From positions 124,001 to 188,000 of the forward strand of contig NZ_JYCN01000026.1 of NCBI RefSeq assembly GCF_000876655.1: a stretch of DNA of 64,000 bases, in the 5' to 3' direction. The stretch comes from Arthrobacter sp. SPG23. GTDB taxonomy: Bacteria; Actinomycetota; Actinomycetes; Actinomycetales; Micrococcaceae. Of the stretch, positions 1 to 8,387 are shown piece after piece (position 1 is the first letter of the stretch; each line of letters begins with the position of its first letter). The notes beneath the pieces were generated by a model. It saw only the letters and a program-made list of their open reading frames with translations, was not told where the DNA came from and ran no database searches. The position numbers and the translations under genes were made by a program.

Positions 1-1
1 C

Positions 2-1543
2 CTCATCCTCCGGCCGTCCAACGCGGATTCCCCGATTGAACGCTTCCTGATCGTTGACTCCGACGACGAAACGTCCGACGGCGGCGCCGCGTTCGTCCTG
101 CTGATCGGGGTTCGCGGGCGGTCCGCTTTGCCGGCGCTGCGGCGCCTCCTGAAGAATCCTCCCCTGGTGCTTGCCGTCAAGGGCAGGACCGGCGAACTCG
201 AGGAAGCCGAAGAGCTGCTCCGCGCAGCAGGAACGGGCCTTCTCCTGGTGGACCCGGCCGCCGACTGGGACCGGCTCCTGTCCATCGCCAAGGACAGGAT
301 CATGCCCCGCAGCTACCAGAGCGAAGTGCTGACGCTGCTGGAAGAAGACCTGTTCGCCATCGCGCAGACCACTGCACGCCTGACGTCGAGCCACGTGGTC
401 ATCGAGGACGCCGCGAACAAAGTCCTCGCGTACTCCACAGTGACCAATGACATCGATGAGCTCCGCAAGGCATCGATCCTTGCCCGCCGGGGTCCGCGAA
501 AATACGAACTCCTCCTGAAGGACCTCGGCGCCTACCGCGAACTGCACCGGACCCGACTGCCTGTCAGGGTTCCGGCCCGGCCGCAGGACGGACTCCGGGA
601 GCGCATCGCCATCACCCTGTTCGCCGGGGACCGCATCATGGGGTACATCTGGCTGCAGGAAACCGGAGACGGCTTCGGGGCCGACGTCGACTATGTCCTC
701 ACCGGATCCGCGGCGCGCGCGTCTGCCGAGCTGATCCGCTACCGGAACCAGCAGTCGGTGCACATGCGGCAGGACCGGATCGCGCGGATCCTCTCCGGTC
801 CGGCAGAAGCCGCGGCGAGCGCCCACAGCGAGAAGATCCCGGCGGACCGCCCCGCAGCGCTCATCCTGTTGGGAATGTCGGCAACTGACGCGCAGGCAGA
901 CGATGCAGCACTCAAACACGGGGAACTCGCCAACCTCGCGTCCATCCACGCGGCTGCGTACAAACAGTCGGCAGTCGTGGGGCAGTTCAACGGCGACACC
1001 GCGGTGATCATCCCGGCACTCCAGTCCGCCAATGCCGAAGCCGGGCTTCGGAGCCTCGCCGAAGCCATCGTGCGGGACGCCGGAAAGCACCTGGGCATCA
1101 GTCCCTTTGCCGCAGTAGGACCCGTCGCCCCCGATCTGCTGTCGATTCACTCGGTGACCGCCAAGACGGAGGCACTGCTCGGGTCCATGCGGCGGGACGG
1201 GACCGCTGCTGTGGCCACCGTGGATGACTTCGAAGTGGACATCCTCTTCCACGAAGCCCTTGAGAATTTCACAGCCTCGGCTTTCCGCCATCGCAGCCTC
1301 TGGTCCCTCCTCCGTGACGACGGGGAACTGGCGGAGACCCTTCGGGTGTATTTCGAGTCGTCACTGGACGTCAGCGAATGCTCAAAGCGAATGAAGCTGC
1401 ACAAGAACACCGTCTATTACCGGATCAGCAAGGCCAGCCGCGTGACCGGCCTGAACTTCACCGATCCCCGCCATTCATTGGTCGCCCTGCTCCACATCCA
1501 GGAGTGGGCCGGCAAGCACAAGGAGCACCCGCGCAACCCATGA
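2..1543 (+). CDS. PucR-family transcriptional regulator (5' end missing)
   Basis: The frame is open to the left edge, so the N-terminus is missing and about 513 residues are visible. The C-terminus carries the PucR-type helix-turn-helix: an 'ESSLDVSECSKRMKLHKNTV' stretch followed by YYRISKASRVTGL, close to the last 60 residues. The middle resembles the GGDEF-like CdaR/PucR sensor region. PucR proteins usually activate nitrogen or purine catabolic genes. Its stop overlaps the glutaminase start (ATGA at 1540-1543), so the two are translationally coupled. It probably controls the downstream glutaminase/permease genes (inference). The internal TTG at 128 is unlikely to be the real start because coding sequence clearly continues upstream. 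Confidence 0.85.
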   Translation, partial: LILRPSNADSPIERFLIVDSDDETSDGGAAFVLLIGVRGRSALPALRRLLKNPPLVLAVKGRTGELEEAEELLRAAGTGLLLVDPAADWDRLLSIAKDRIMPRSYQSEVLTLLEEDLFAIAQTTARLTSSHVVIEDAANKVLAYSTVTNDIDELRKASILARRGPRKYELLLKDLGAYRELHRTRLPVRVPARPQDGLRERIAITLFAGDRIMGYIWLQETGDGFGADVDYVLTGSAARASAELIRYRNQQSVHMRQDRIARILSGPAEAAASAHSEKIPADRPAALILLGMSATDAQADDAALKHGELANLASIHAAAYKQSAVVGQFNGDTAVIIPALQSANAEAGLRSLAEAIVRDAGKHLGISPFAAVGPVAPDLLSIHSVTAKTEALLGSMRRDGTAAVATVDDFEVDILFHEALENFTASAFRHRSLWSLLRDDGELAETLRVYFESSLDVSECSKRMKLHKNTVYYRISKASRVTGLNFTDPRHSLVALLHIQEWAGKHKEHPRNP

Positions 1544-2484
1544 AGACAGTACTCGACTCGCCCCCTCTCGACCTGGTCCTGGACGATATCGTGCGGAACC
1601 ACCGGCCCCGGGCTGAAGCAGGATCAGTTCCCGCAGGCATCCCCCACCTCTCATCCCCGCCGTTCAGCCGCTTCGGCATTGCGGTGGCCACATCGTCCGG
1701 GAAAGTGTTCAGCGCCGGAGATGCCGACGTTCCCTTTTCCATCCAGAGCATCTCCAAGGTCTTCACGCTGGCCCTGGCACTCAGCTCAGGCGACCCGGGC
1801 GGGCTCTGGTCCAGGGTCCTTCGCGAACCATCCGGCACGTCCTTCAACTCCCTGGTGCAGCTCGAAGTGGAGCACGGGATTCCCCGGAATCCGTTTATCA
1901 ACTCGGGCGCCCTGGTGGTCACCGACCACCTCATGGAACGATTTCCCGACGCCGCCGAACAACTCCTGCACTTCCTCTCCCGGGAGGCGGGCCACCGCAT
2001 CGGCGGGCAGGGACCGTTCATCGACGAGGACGCCGCGAAAAGCGAGCTCGCCAACAGCAGCCGCAACCTTGCCCTGGCCCACTTCCTGAGGGACTTCGGC
2101 AACCTGCGCTACCCCGCGCAGGCGGTAGTGGAGAACTATGTCAGGCAGTGCTCCATCATGATGACCTGCGTGGAGACGGCGAAGGCCGCGCTCTTCCTGG
2201 CCCAGGACGGCCGGGGCGCACAGGGCACCGTGGTCTCCCGGAGTGAGGCCAAACGCATCAGTTCCATCATGCTCACGTGCGGCATGTATGACGCGGCCGG
2301 CGAATTTGCCTACCGCGTGGGGCTCCCGGGGAAGAGCGGCGTAGGCGGCGGAATCCTGGCGATCGTGCCCGGCGAAGGGGCCATCTGCGTCTGGAGCCCC
2401 CGCCTCGACTCCAAAGGCAATTCCCTGGCCGGGACTGCGGCTCTCGCCGATCTGGCCGAGCGCACCGGCTGGTCCGTCTTCTAA
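1540..2484 (+). CDS. glsA: glutaminase
   Basis: A 314-residue serine-type glutaminase that hydrolyses L-glutamine to glutamate and ammonia in the cytosol. The S-x-x-K active-site motif is at residues 70-73 (SISK). FINSGALVV and GKSGVGGGILAIVPGEG are typical of the beta-lactamase-like glutaminase family, and the length matches the usual ~310 residues. The ATG at 1540 overlaps the PucR stop by four bases, which fixes the start; a longer in-frame extension back to 1378 only overlaps the regulator. Followed after 75 bp by an amino-acid permease, suggesting uptake and deamidation of an amide amino acid. Confidence 0.92.
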   Translation: MKTVLDSPPLDLVLDDIVRNHRPRAEAGSVPAGIPHLSSPPFSRFGIAVATSSGKVFSAGDADVPFSIQSISKVFTLALALSSGDPGGLWSRVLREPSGTSFNSLVQLEVEHGIPRNPFINSGALVVTDHLMERFPDAAEQLLHFLSREAGHRIGGQGPFIDEDAAKSELANSSRNLALAHFLRDFGNLRYPAQAVVENYVRQCSIMMTCVETAKAALFLAQDGRGAQGTVVSRSEAKRISSIMLTCGMYDAAGEFAYRVGLPGKSGVGGGILAIVPGEGAICVWSPRLDSKGNSLAGTAALADLAERTGWSVF

Positions 2485-2559
2485 CTTTCCCCTCAGCTGT
2501 TTCGAATAATTTCCGCTAAAACCCCCATTTAGATCTTTGACAGGTCGAAAGGAACACCC

Positions 2560-4074
2560 ATGTCCAACAACCCCAATGGCGAGGTTGCTTTGTACGAGGC
2601 CGACGGCGGCCACGCCCACGCACCGGATTCACTGATCCACGCCGAAGACGCCGGCTATCACAAGGGCCTCAAGGCGCGGCAGATCCAGATGATCGCGATC
2701 GGCGGAGCAATCGGCACCGGCCTGTTCCTCGGCGCCGGCGGCCGCCTCAACGCGGCCGGCCCCTCCCTGGTGATCGCCTACGCCGTCTGCGGCTTCTTCG
2801 CGTTCCTGATCCTCCGGGCGCTGGGCGAACTGGTGCTGCACCGGCCATCATCAGGCTCGTTCGTTTCCTACGCCCGGGAGTTCTTCGGTGAGAAGGCTGC
2901 CTTCATCTCGGGGTGGTTCTACTGGATCAACTGGGCCACCACCACCATCGTGGACATCACCGCCGTGGCGCTCTACATGAACTTCTTCGGCAAGTACGTC
3001 CCGTGGATGGGCGCGGTGCCGCAGTGGATGTGGGCGCTGATCGCACTGGTAGTGGTTCTCTGCCTCAACCTCGTTTCGGTGAAGGTCTTCGGTGAGCTGG
3101 AGTTCTGGTTCGCCCTGGTCAAGGTGGCGGCATTGGGCGCGTTCCTCATCATCGGCACGTACTTTGTCATCTTCGGCACCCCGGTGGACGGCCAGGACGT
3201 CGGGCTGAGCCTGATCTCGGACAACGGCGGCATCTTCCCCAACGGCCTGCTGCCGATGATCATCCTGATGCAGGGCGTCCTGTTTGCCTACGCCTCCATC
3301 GAACTCGTGGGCACCGCTGCCGGTGAAACCGAGAACCCGGAGAAGATCATGCCCAAGGCCATCAACTCCGTGGTGTTCCGCATCGCCGTGTTCTACGTCG
3401 GTTCCGTCCTGCTGCTGGCCCTCCTGCTGCCCTACACGTCCTACGAGAAGGGCGTCAGCCCGTTCGTGACATTCTTCGGTTCGCTGGGCATCGAGGGCGT
3501 GGACGTCATCATGAACCTGGTGGTCCTCACGGCCGCCCTGTCCTCCCTTAACGCCGGCCTCTACTCCACCGGCCGGATCCTGCGCTCCATGTCCATGGCC
3601 GGCTCCGCCCCCAGGTTCGCCGCCCGCATGAACAGGGCGGGCGTTCCGTACGGCGGCATCGCCCTCACGGCGGTGGTTTCGCTCCTGGGCGTGCCGCTGA
3701 ACTACCTCGTCCCCGCGCAGGCCTTCGAAATCGTGCTGAACGTGGCCTCGGTGGGCATCGTCGTCACGTGGGCCACCATCGTGGTGTGCCAGATCCAGCT
3801 CAAACGCTGGGCGGACAAGGGCTGGGTGGAGCGCCCCTCCTTCCGGATGTTCGGTGCTCCCTACACCGGCTACCTCAGCCTGCTGTTCCTGCTGGGCGTG
3901 CTGGTCATGGTGTTCATCGATTCCCCGCTCACCTTGTTGGTGACGCTCGTGGCCTGTGCGCTGATGGTGGCGGGCTGGTACTCCTGCCGCAGGCGGATCC
4001 ATGAGATCGCCGAGGTCCGGAGCGGATACACCGGCGCCGCGCCCGTGGTGGCCAACCGGACTCCCATCCGGTAG
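2560..4074 (+). CDS. amino-acid permease, APC superfamily (AAT family)
   Basis: A 504-residue integral membrane protein with about 12 hydrophobic segments. The N-terminal helix carries [15 protein letters not shown], the substrate-binding signature of the AAT family (AnsP, GabP, LysP type), then [12 protein letters not shown] later [16 protein letters not shown] loop is also characteristic. It should import an amino acid with protons. The substrate cannot be read from sequence; the neighbouring glutaminase makes glutamine or asparagine attractive (inference). The ATG follows AAAGGA with good spacing. Intergenic DNA before it is AT-richer and may hold its own promoter. Confidence 0.9.
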   Translation: MSNNPNGEVALYEADGGHAHAPDSLIHAEDAGYHKGLKARQIQMIAIGGAIGTGLFLGAGGRLNAAGPSLVIAYAVCGFFAFLILRALGELVLHRPSSGSFVSYAREFFGEKAAFISGWFYWINWATTTIVDITAVALYMNFFGKYVPWMGAVPQWMWALIALVVVLCLNLVSVKVFGELEFWFALVKVAALGAFLIIGTYFVIFGTPVDGQDVGLSLISDNGGIFPNGLLPMIILMQGVLFAYASIELVGTAAGETENPEKIMPKAINSVVFRIAVFYVGSVLLLALLLPYTSYEKGVSPFVTFFGSLGIEGVDVIMNLVVLTAALSSLNAGLYSTGRILRSMSMAGSAPRFAARMNRAGVPYGGIALTAVVSLLGVPLNYLVPAQAFEIVLNVASVGIVVTWATIVVCQIQLKRWADKGWVERPSFRMFGAPYTGYLSLLFLLGVLVMVFIDSPLTLLVTLVACALMVAGWYSCRRRIHEIAEVRSGYTGAAPVVANRTPIR

Positions 4075-4148
4075 CCGAAACACCCGCCCGCCGCATTCCC
4101 TCCGGCCCCGCAGCCCCGGATCCCACCAACAACCGAAGAAAGCCCGCC

Positions 4149-4262
4149 ATGAACCGACAAGACCTGCTAAGCCCCCAGCCCCGCGGGGCGTCCACGGAAA
4201 ACCAGACGACAGACAGTTGCGAGGACGGCTGCTTCTTCTGCACCGGACCGGAAACCGACTAG
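4149..4262 (+). CDS. possible 37-residue cysteine-rich peptide
   Basis: A short frame between the permease and the TPP enzyme encodes 37 residues ending SCEDGCFFCTGPETD. GAAGAAAG lies about seven bases before the ATG and could be the ribosome site. The three cysteines are spaced C-x3-C-x2-C in an acidic C-terminal tail, while the first half is polar and Pro-rich. I recognise no family. It could be a metal- or Fe-S-binding peptide, a precursor of a modified peptide, a regulatory leader for the next gene, or noncoding. No maturation enzyme lies next to it. The call rests only on the ribosome site, the position and the cysteine pattern. Confidence 0.4.
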   Translation: MNRQDLLSPQPRGASTENQTTDSCEDGCFFCTGPETD

Positions 4263-4325
4263 GCACCACCGGCGCCTCCACCCAACACACGTAAACCAAC
4301 ACCCAACCCAAGAAGACAAGCAGAG

Positions 4326-6101
4326 ATGACAACGGAATCCGCATCCACCATGACAGCAACCGACATCAGGCCCATCGACGGCGGCACCATCAATCACCTC
4401 GCCGTACAGCCGGCCTCCGCGACTGACCCCGGAACACTGAACTCCGGCGGCATTAAGGAAGGGCCCGGGACCCTGAAATCCGCCGGGCACGTGATTGTGG
4501 ATTCCCTCGTGGCCCACGGAGTGGAGCGCGCCTACGTTGTTCCCGGCGAGAGCTTCCTGGACGTACTGGACGGGCTGCACGGTTCCGACATCGACACCGT
4601 GGTCTGCCGGCATGAAGGAGGCGCCGCGTACATGGCCGAAGCCGACGGCAAGATGAACCAGCGCCCGGGGGTGGCCATGGTCACCCGCGGGCCCGGCGCG
4701 GCCAACGCCCACGTGGGCCTGCACACGGCCTGGCAGGACTCCACGCCCATGCTGCTCTTCGTGGGGCTCATTCCGTTTGCGCACCGTGACCGCGAAGCGT
4801 TCCAGGAATTCGACATCAAGGCGTGGTTCGACACCGGGGCCAAGCGTGTCATGGTGCTGGACCACGCCGAGCGGGCCTCCGAGATCGTTGCGGAAGCCAT
4901 GTTCGCGGCCATGAGCGGACGGCCGGGCCCCGTCGTGGTGGGCCTGCCGGAAGACATCATCCGGCAGCAGATCGATCCGGCGCTGCACCCGGCCATTCCG
5001 GTGGCCGCGGGCGGCATGAGCACCACGGACGCTGAAGCACTCGCCAGCGCCCTTGCACTGTCCAAGAAGCCGCTGTTTGTCACCGGCGGCAATGACTGGA
5101 CCCAGGAAGCGGCCGGCCAGCTCACCGGCTGGCTCGAAAAACACCACATCCCGGCCGCCGCGGAATGGCGCACGCAGGGTACGGTTTCCTGTGATTCGCC
5201 GTCCTACGTGGGCCCGATCGGCTACGGCCGCCCCCGCCCCACGTATGACCTCCTGGAGGAAACCGACCTGCTCGTGTTCGTGGGAACGGTCCCCGGCGAC
5301 GTGATCACTGACGGCTTTGTCTGCCGGCAGGACTGGAACAAGCAGAACTTCCTGGTGACCATCGACCCCTCGCTGCGCGGCCGGTCGGGCCCCGTCTCTC
5401 GGCAGATCGTGGCCAAGCCGGATGCCTTTGTCCGCGACCTGCTGGGCATCGACCTGCCCGTGAAAGACGAGTGGAAAGCGTGGACGGCCAGGATGCGAGC
5501 CGAACAGGCGTCCTTTGCGGCCCTGCCGCCGGCAGCGCCGGGTGACGGGCCCGCCAGGATGGACACGCTGATGGCCAACCTCGTGCCGCGGCTGCCTGAG
5601 GATGCCATGGTGACGTTCGGGGCGGGCGAGCACACCAACTGGGCGCACCGGTACTTCCCCACCCGCCGTTACGCATCCATGATCAGCGCCAGGAACGGCT
5701 CCATGGGCTACTCCGTCCCGTCGGCCATCGCCGCTTCGCTGGCCAGTCCGGAGCGCCGGGTGGTAACCATCGCGGGCGACGGCGAGTTCTTGATGAACGG
5801 ACAGGAGCTGGCCACCGCTGCCCAGTACGGGGCCACGCCGCTCATCATCGTGATGGACAACCAGGAGTACGGCACCATCCGCACCCACCAGGAACGGCAC
5901 TACCCGTCGCGGGTTTCGGGGACGCAGCTGAAGAACCCCGACTTCGGCCTCATGGCCACAGCATTTGGCGGGTTCGGCGTCACGGTCACCCGCGACGAGG
6001 ACGTGCCGGCCGCCCTCGACGCCGCATTCCGGGCCATCGACCGGGACGGGACGTTTGCGCTCATTCACCTCATCGTGGAACAGCGGGTGAAGGCGTACTG
6101 A
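4326..6101 (+). CDS. thiamine-pyrophosphate-dependent enzyme, acetolactate-synthase-like
   Basis: 591 residues with the three-domain layout of the TPP decarboxylase/carboligase family. The N-terminal pyrimidine-binding domain has the activating glutamate at residue 97 (VCRHEGGAAYMAEA). A central nucleotide-fold domain follows. The C-terminal diphosphate-binding domain has the GDG...N motif (GDGEFLMNGQELATAAQYG then MDNQEYG). It probably decarboxylates or ligates a 2-oxo acid; the substrate is unknown. About 50 N-terminal residues precede the conserved fold, so a later start such as the ATG nine codons in is possible. Its position behind a glutaminase and a permease suggests amino-acid catabolism rather than branched-chain biosynthesis. 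Confidence 0.85.
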   Translation: MTTESASTMTATDIRPIDGGTINHLAVQPASATDPGTLNSGGIKEGPGTLKSAGHVIVDSLVAHGVERAYVVPGESFLDVLDGLHGSDIDTVVCRHEGGAAYMAEADGKMNQRPGVAMVTRGPGAANAHVGLHTAWQDSTPMLLFVGLIPFAHRDREAFQEFDIKAWFDTGAKRVMVLDHAERASEIVAEAMFAAMSGRPGPVVVGLPEDIIRQQIDPALHPAIPVAAGGMSTTDAEALASALALSKKPLFVTGGNDWTQEAAGQLTGWLEKHHIPAAAEWRTQGTVSCDSPSYVGPIGYGRPRPTYDLLEETDLLVFVGTVPGDVITDGFVCRQDWNKQNFLVTIDPSLRGRSGPVSRQIVAKPDAFVRDLLGIDLPVKDEWKAWTARMRAEQASFAALPPAAPGDGPARMDTLMANLVPRLPEDAMVTFGAGEHTNWAHRYFPTRRYASMISARNGSMGYSVPSAIAASLASPERRVVTIAGDGEFLMNGQELATAAQYGATPLIIVMDNQEYGTIRTHQERHYPSRVSGTQLKNPDFGLMATAFGGFGVTVTRDEDVPAALDAAFRAIDRDGTFALIHLIVEQRVKAY

Positions 6102-6777
6102 CCGGACGGCGGACCCCACCGGCCGCACGCCGGGCGCGGCGGCGGATGACGTACTCGGCAACCGCCACGTTGATCATCCACCCCGCTCCCAGCAGCGCTG
6201 CGCGCGTGGGCACATCGGTGGGGCCGACCAGAAGGAGCCAAGGGATGCTCACCAGGGCTTGGGTTCCCGCGCCCACGGCGATAGCGTAAGCGCGCGTCAT
6301 CCAGGCACTGTGCCCGGCGAAGTCCCGGCGCCGGATCGCTGCGAGGCCCAGGACGATGCTCGCCAGCATGGCCGAGCCGAAGAAGAGCCGGAGCGGGACG
6401 TCGGTGTAGCCGTCCGGGAGCGGGTAGAAGACGGACATCCACAGCCCGGAGAGCGCTGCGAGCAGCCCGGCCGGGATGAGAATACGGCCGGCGATGCGGT
6501 GCCAGCCGCGCCTGCCGCGAAGCGAGGGAACGAACTGCAATGCTCCGAGCAGGGAGTAAACGGTGACGCTGACAATGTGCGTTACCACCGGGACGGGAGA
6601 GGCGAAGAACCGCGCGTTCTGCGGCGTGACCGTTGCACCGGACGTCAGTTCGGTCAGCCGGAGCGCGCCGAAAACTACCGGAATCAGGCTCAGCAGGATC
6701 AAGGCTGCGGGCACGGGCCACTCGGGCCCGGAACGCCGGACAGGTAAAGCTGCGGAGCTAGTGGTTTTGATTGACAT
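6070..6777 (-). CDS. DUF2306 membrane protein
   Basis: 235 residues with about six hydrophobic segments, including LIPAGLLAALSGLWMSVFY and AMLASIVLGLAAI. HRIAGRI and HSAWMTRAYAIAVGAGTQ are typical of DUF2306, a cytochrome-b561-like four-helix membrane family of unknown role. The start at 6777 is chosen because a clear promoter with two palindromic operators lies directly upstream; a longer reading frame would translate through the operators. Its 3' end overlaps that of the TPP gene by 32 bp on the opposite strand. Regulation by an unlinked TetR-type repressor is likely from the operators. Confidence 0.82.
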   Translation of the reverse strand: MSIKTTSSAALPVRRSGPEWPVPAALILLSLIPVVFGALRLTELTSGATVTPQNARFFASPVPVVTHIVSVTVYSLLGALQFVPSLRGRRGWHRIAGRILIPAGLLAALSGLWMSVFYPLPDGYTDVPLRLFFGSAMLASIVLGLAAIRRRDFAGHSAWMTRAYAIAVGAGTQALVSIPWLLLVGPTDVPTRAALLGAGWMINVAVAEYVIRRRARRAAGGVRRPVSTPSPAVPR

Positions 6778-6798
6778 GGCCGGTCCTTTGGAAGGTGG

Positions 6799-6813
6799 GT
6801 GTACGGCGTACAC
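6799..6813. promoter_or_regulatory. palindromic operator, proximal copy
   Basis: GTGTACGGCGTACAC is a 15-bp palindrome with 7-bp arms around one central base. It lies between the -10 element and the DUF2306 start. The same site recurs 34 bp away inside the promoter spacer. The form fits a TetR-family operator. Confidence 0.75.
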
Positions 6814-6825
6814 CTCTTCCCGTTG

Positions 6826-6854
6826 ACGATAGGTGTACGCCGTACACTTGTCAA
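6826..6854 (-). promoter_or_regulatory. promoter of the DUF2306 gene with operator in the spacer
   Basis: On the minus strand a consensus -35 TTGACA (6849-6854), a 17-bp spacer and -10 TATCGT (6826-6831). The second palindrome GTGTACGCCGTACAC occupies 6833-6847, filling the spacer, so a bound repressor would block RNA polymerase directly. Confidence 0.75.
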
Positions 6855-6909
6855 GGGAAGGGCGGTCCGGCCGCCTCGCAGCAAGGGCTGTGATGATTCT
6901 CACGCGCAA

Positions 6910-7181
6910 TCAACGGATCCTGGCTTGAGCCGCCGCCGCCCCTCCATGCATCATGGAAAGGACGGTTGAGAATGCGATTTCACAGCCTCACCAGCCCTTG
7001 TTCCGCGCTGAGGCGCAGTGAATGCAGAGGCTTAGAACGACCCAACCTGGTGGACGCAACGAGGCCAAACCAGTGAGCTCGCCGAGCTGCGCAAGGCCTC
7101 TGAGCGTTCATGAATAGACCCGTCCCGGGCTCCGCGCCGATGCGAAGCCCATGACCAAATTTATGAATGAGGCACCGAATA
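6910..7181. other. intergenic stretch without recognised genes
   Basis: Between the DUF2306 promoter and the small gene at 7182 I find no reading frame with a ribosome site, no tRNA-like fold and no strong hairpin. It must hold the promoter for the small gene, but no convincing -35/-10 pair stands out. Confidence 0.4.
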
Positions 7182-7379
7182 ATGACGTTCGAAACCAATC
7201 ACTCCGTGACCCTTAAGATCTGGGACCGCTCCGCGATCGACCACACGCTGGACGCCCTGGTGCACGACATTTCCACGAAGGCCAACGCCCACCGGAACGA
7301 TGTTGCCGTCACCCTCAGCGGGCCGAACACCTTCACTGTGAGCCTGAACCGCAGCGCCGCCCAGGGCGCCGCAGTCTAG
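7182..7379 (+). CDS. small hypothetical protein
   Basis: 65 residues, soluble, beginning MTFETNHSVTLKIWDR. The pattern DVAVTLSGPNTFTVSLN near the C-terminus suggests two beta strands. The ATG at 7182 has GAGG nine bases upstream; an in-frame ATG at 7167 lacks such a site. I do not recognise a family. It stands alone, is followed by a stop and then by the first of the long palindromic repeats, and faces the convergent SRPBCC gene. Codon use is ordinary for the window. Confidence 0.6.
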   Translation: MTFETNHSVTLKIWDRSAIDHTLDALVHDISTKANAHRNDVAVTLSGPNTFTVSLNRSAAQGAAV

Positions 7380-7411
7380 TAAAGCCGCAGTCTGGTAAGT
7401 CAGACTCACCG

Positions 7412-7461
7412 CAACGCAGGCGGACGACGGCGGGAATTCCCGCCGTCGTCCGCCTGCGTTG
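7412..7461. repeat. palindromic intergenic repeat, copy 1 (50 bp, perfect)
   Basis: A perfect 25+25 bp palindrome with no loop, centred on GGAATTCC, arms ending AACGCAGGCGGACGACGG. It lies between convergent genes. RNA from either strand would fold into a very stable hairpin, but no T-run follows, so a bidirectional terminator role is inference. Confidence 0.85.
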
Positions 7462-7495
7462 TCAGCTTTAACAGTTAGCCACGGTCCGGCCCCCG

Positions 7496-7999
7496 TCAGG
7501 CGTGGGAGTGCTCGGCGAGGAGGGCGTCGATCTGCCCTACCGCCTCCTTCATGCCTTCCTCCATGCCCATCTCCACCATCTGTTGCATCTGCCCTTCGGA
7601 CTCGAAGGTGGACTGGACGGTCATCCGGGTGCGGTCGCCGTCGCTGATCGCTTCGAGGTTCACGGTTCCGCGGGTAATGCCCATGGCCTCCACCGGATCG
7701 CCCTTCTCGTCGGCGAAGCCGTCGTCAAACGCAAGACGTTTGGGCGCATCGACAGCGGTGATGTGCCACCAGCCGCGGCTCTTCTGGCCATCGGGACCGG
7801 TCATGTAGTAGCCCGCCCTGCCCCCCGGGCGGAAATCGAACTGCTCAAACGTGGCCGGCCACGTGGGCGGACCCCACCAGCGCTCGAGCTGCCGCGGGTC
7901 TTCCCAGAGCTGCCAGACGCGCTGGATATCGGCATCAAACTCGGCGATCAGGGTGAAGCTCAGCGCCTCGAGATTCTTGGTGGAACTGATGACAGTCAT
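7496..7999 (-). CDS. SRPBCC (AHSA1-type) domain protein
   Basis: 167 residues of the Aha1/START-like SRPBCC fold. IQRVWQLWEDPRQLERWWGP and FDFRPGGRAGYYMTGPDG are classic for the AHSA1-like subgroup, as is the late MVEMGMEEGMKEAVGQIDAL helix. Such proteins bind hydrophobic ligands; the exact role is not known. It lies 14 bp behind an ArsR-family gene, a pairing very common in actinobacteria where both are transcribed from the ArsR promoter and the regulator represses the pair. The C-terminal helix and stop are intact. Ligand and trigger are unknown. Confidence 0.88.
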   Translation of the reverse strand: MTVISSTKNLEALSFTLIAEFDADIQRVWQLWEDPRQLERWWGPPTWPATFEQFDFRPGGRAGYYMTGPDGQKSRGWWHITAVDAPKRLAFDDGFADEKGDPVEAMGITRGTVNLEAISDGDRTRMTVQSTFESEGQMQQMVEMGMEEGMKEAVGQIDALLAEHSHA

Positions 8000-8013
8000 A
8001 GCGGAACCCTTTC

Positions 8014-8346
8014 CTATCCTTCAGCGAGAATGTCTGCGATCCGCTCGGCACGCTGCCGCCAGATCGCCTCGTACTCATCGAGCAGCCGGCGGGCTTTCTG
8101 CAGGCCTTCATGGTTGCCCCGCACCATCTGCTCCCTTCCGCGCTTCTGCTTCGCGACCAGGGAAGCGCGCTCCAGCACCGCCACATGCTTCTGAACGGCG
8201 GCGAAACTCATGGCGTAGAGCGCGGCCAGGCCGGAGACCGAGTACTCCCCTACCGTCACCCGCCGCACAATGTCGCGGCGGGTTGGATCGGCGAGCGCCT
8301 GGAAGAGGCGGTCCAGTTCGGCTTCACTCATCTGATCTACAACCAT
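8014..8346 (-). CDS. ArsR-family transcriptional regulator
   Basis: 110-residue winged-helix repressor. FQALADPTRRDIVRR opens the domain and AALYAMSFAAVQKHVAVLER is the recognition helix-turn-helix. No metal-binding cysteine motif is visible, so it is not an arsenic or zinc sensor of the classical kind. The start at 8346 is chosen because a promoter on the minus strand places the transcription start at or next to this ATG, making the mRNA probably leaderless; ATG 8331 is the alternative. A perfect 9-bp inverted repeat spans the start codon, so the protein probably represses itself and the SRPBCC gene. Confidence 0.88.
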   Translation of the reverse strand: MVVDQMSEAELDRLFQALADPTRRDIVRRVTVGEYSVSGLAALYAMSFAAVQKHVAVLERASLVAKQKRGREQMVRGNHEGLQKARRLLDEYEAIWRQRAERIADILAEG

Positions 8347-8356
8347 TTGGTTGTAG
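8337..8356. promoter_or_regulatory. ArsR operator over the start codon
   Basis: CTACAACCA-TT-TGGTTGTAG is a perfect 9-bp inverted repeat with a two-base centre. It covers the ArsR start codon and touches the -10 box, which is the usual position for an autorepressor. Confidence 0.78.
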
Positions 8357-8383
8357 AATACGACCGGCGGGTCCGGGTGTCAA
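8355..8383 (-). promoter_or_regulatory. promoter of the arsR-SRPBCC pair
   Basis: Minus strand: -35 TTGACA (8378-8383), 17-bp spacer, -10 TATTCT (8355-8360). The expected transcription start falls within a base or two of the ATG at 8346, so there is almost no untranslated leader. Confidence 0.72.
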
Positions 8384-8387
8384 TGGG

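Noticed and set aside
2851..4359. 502-codon open frame opposite the permease
   Set aside because: Charged low-complexity translation with no motifs; the plus-strand frame encodes an obvious 12-helix permease.
4167..6161. 664-codon open frame opposite the TPP enzyme
   Set aside because: It mirrors the GC-rich coding strand, has no family motif and is low-complexity His/Arg/Gly. The plus-strand gene has clear TPP motifs.
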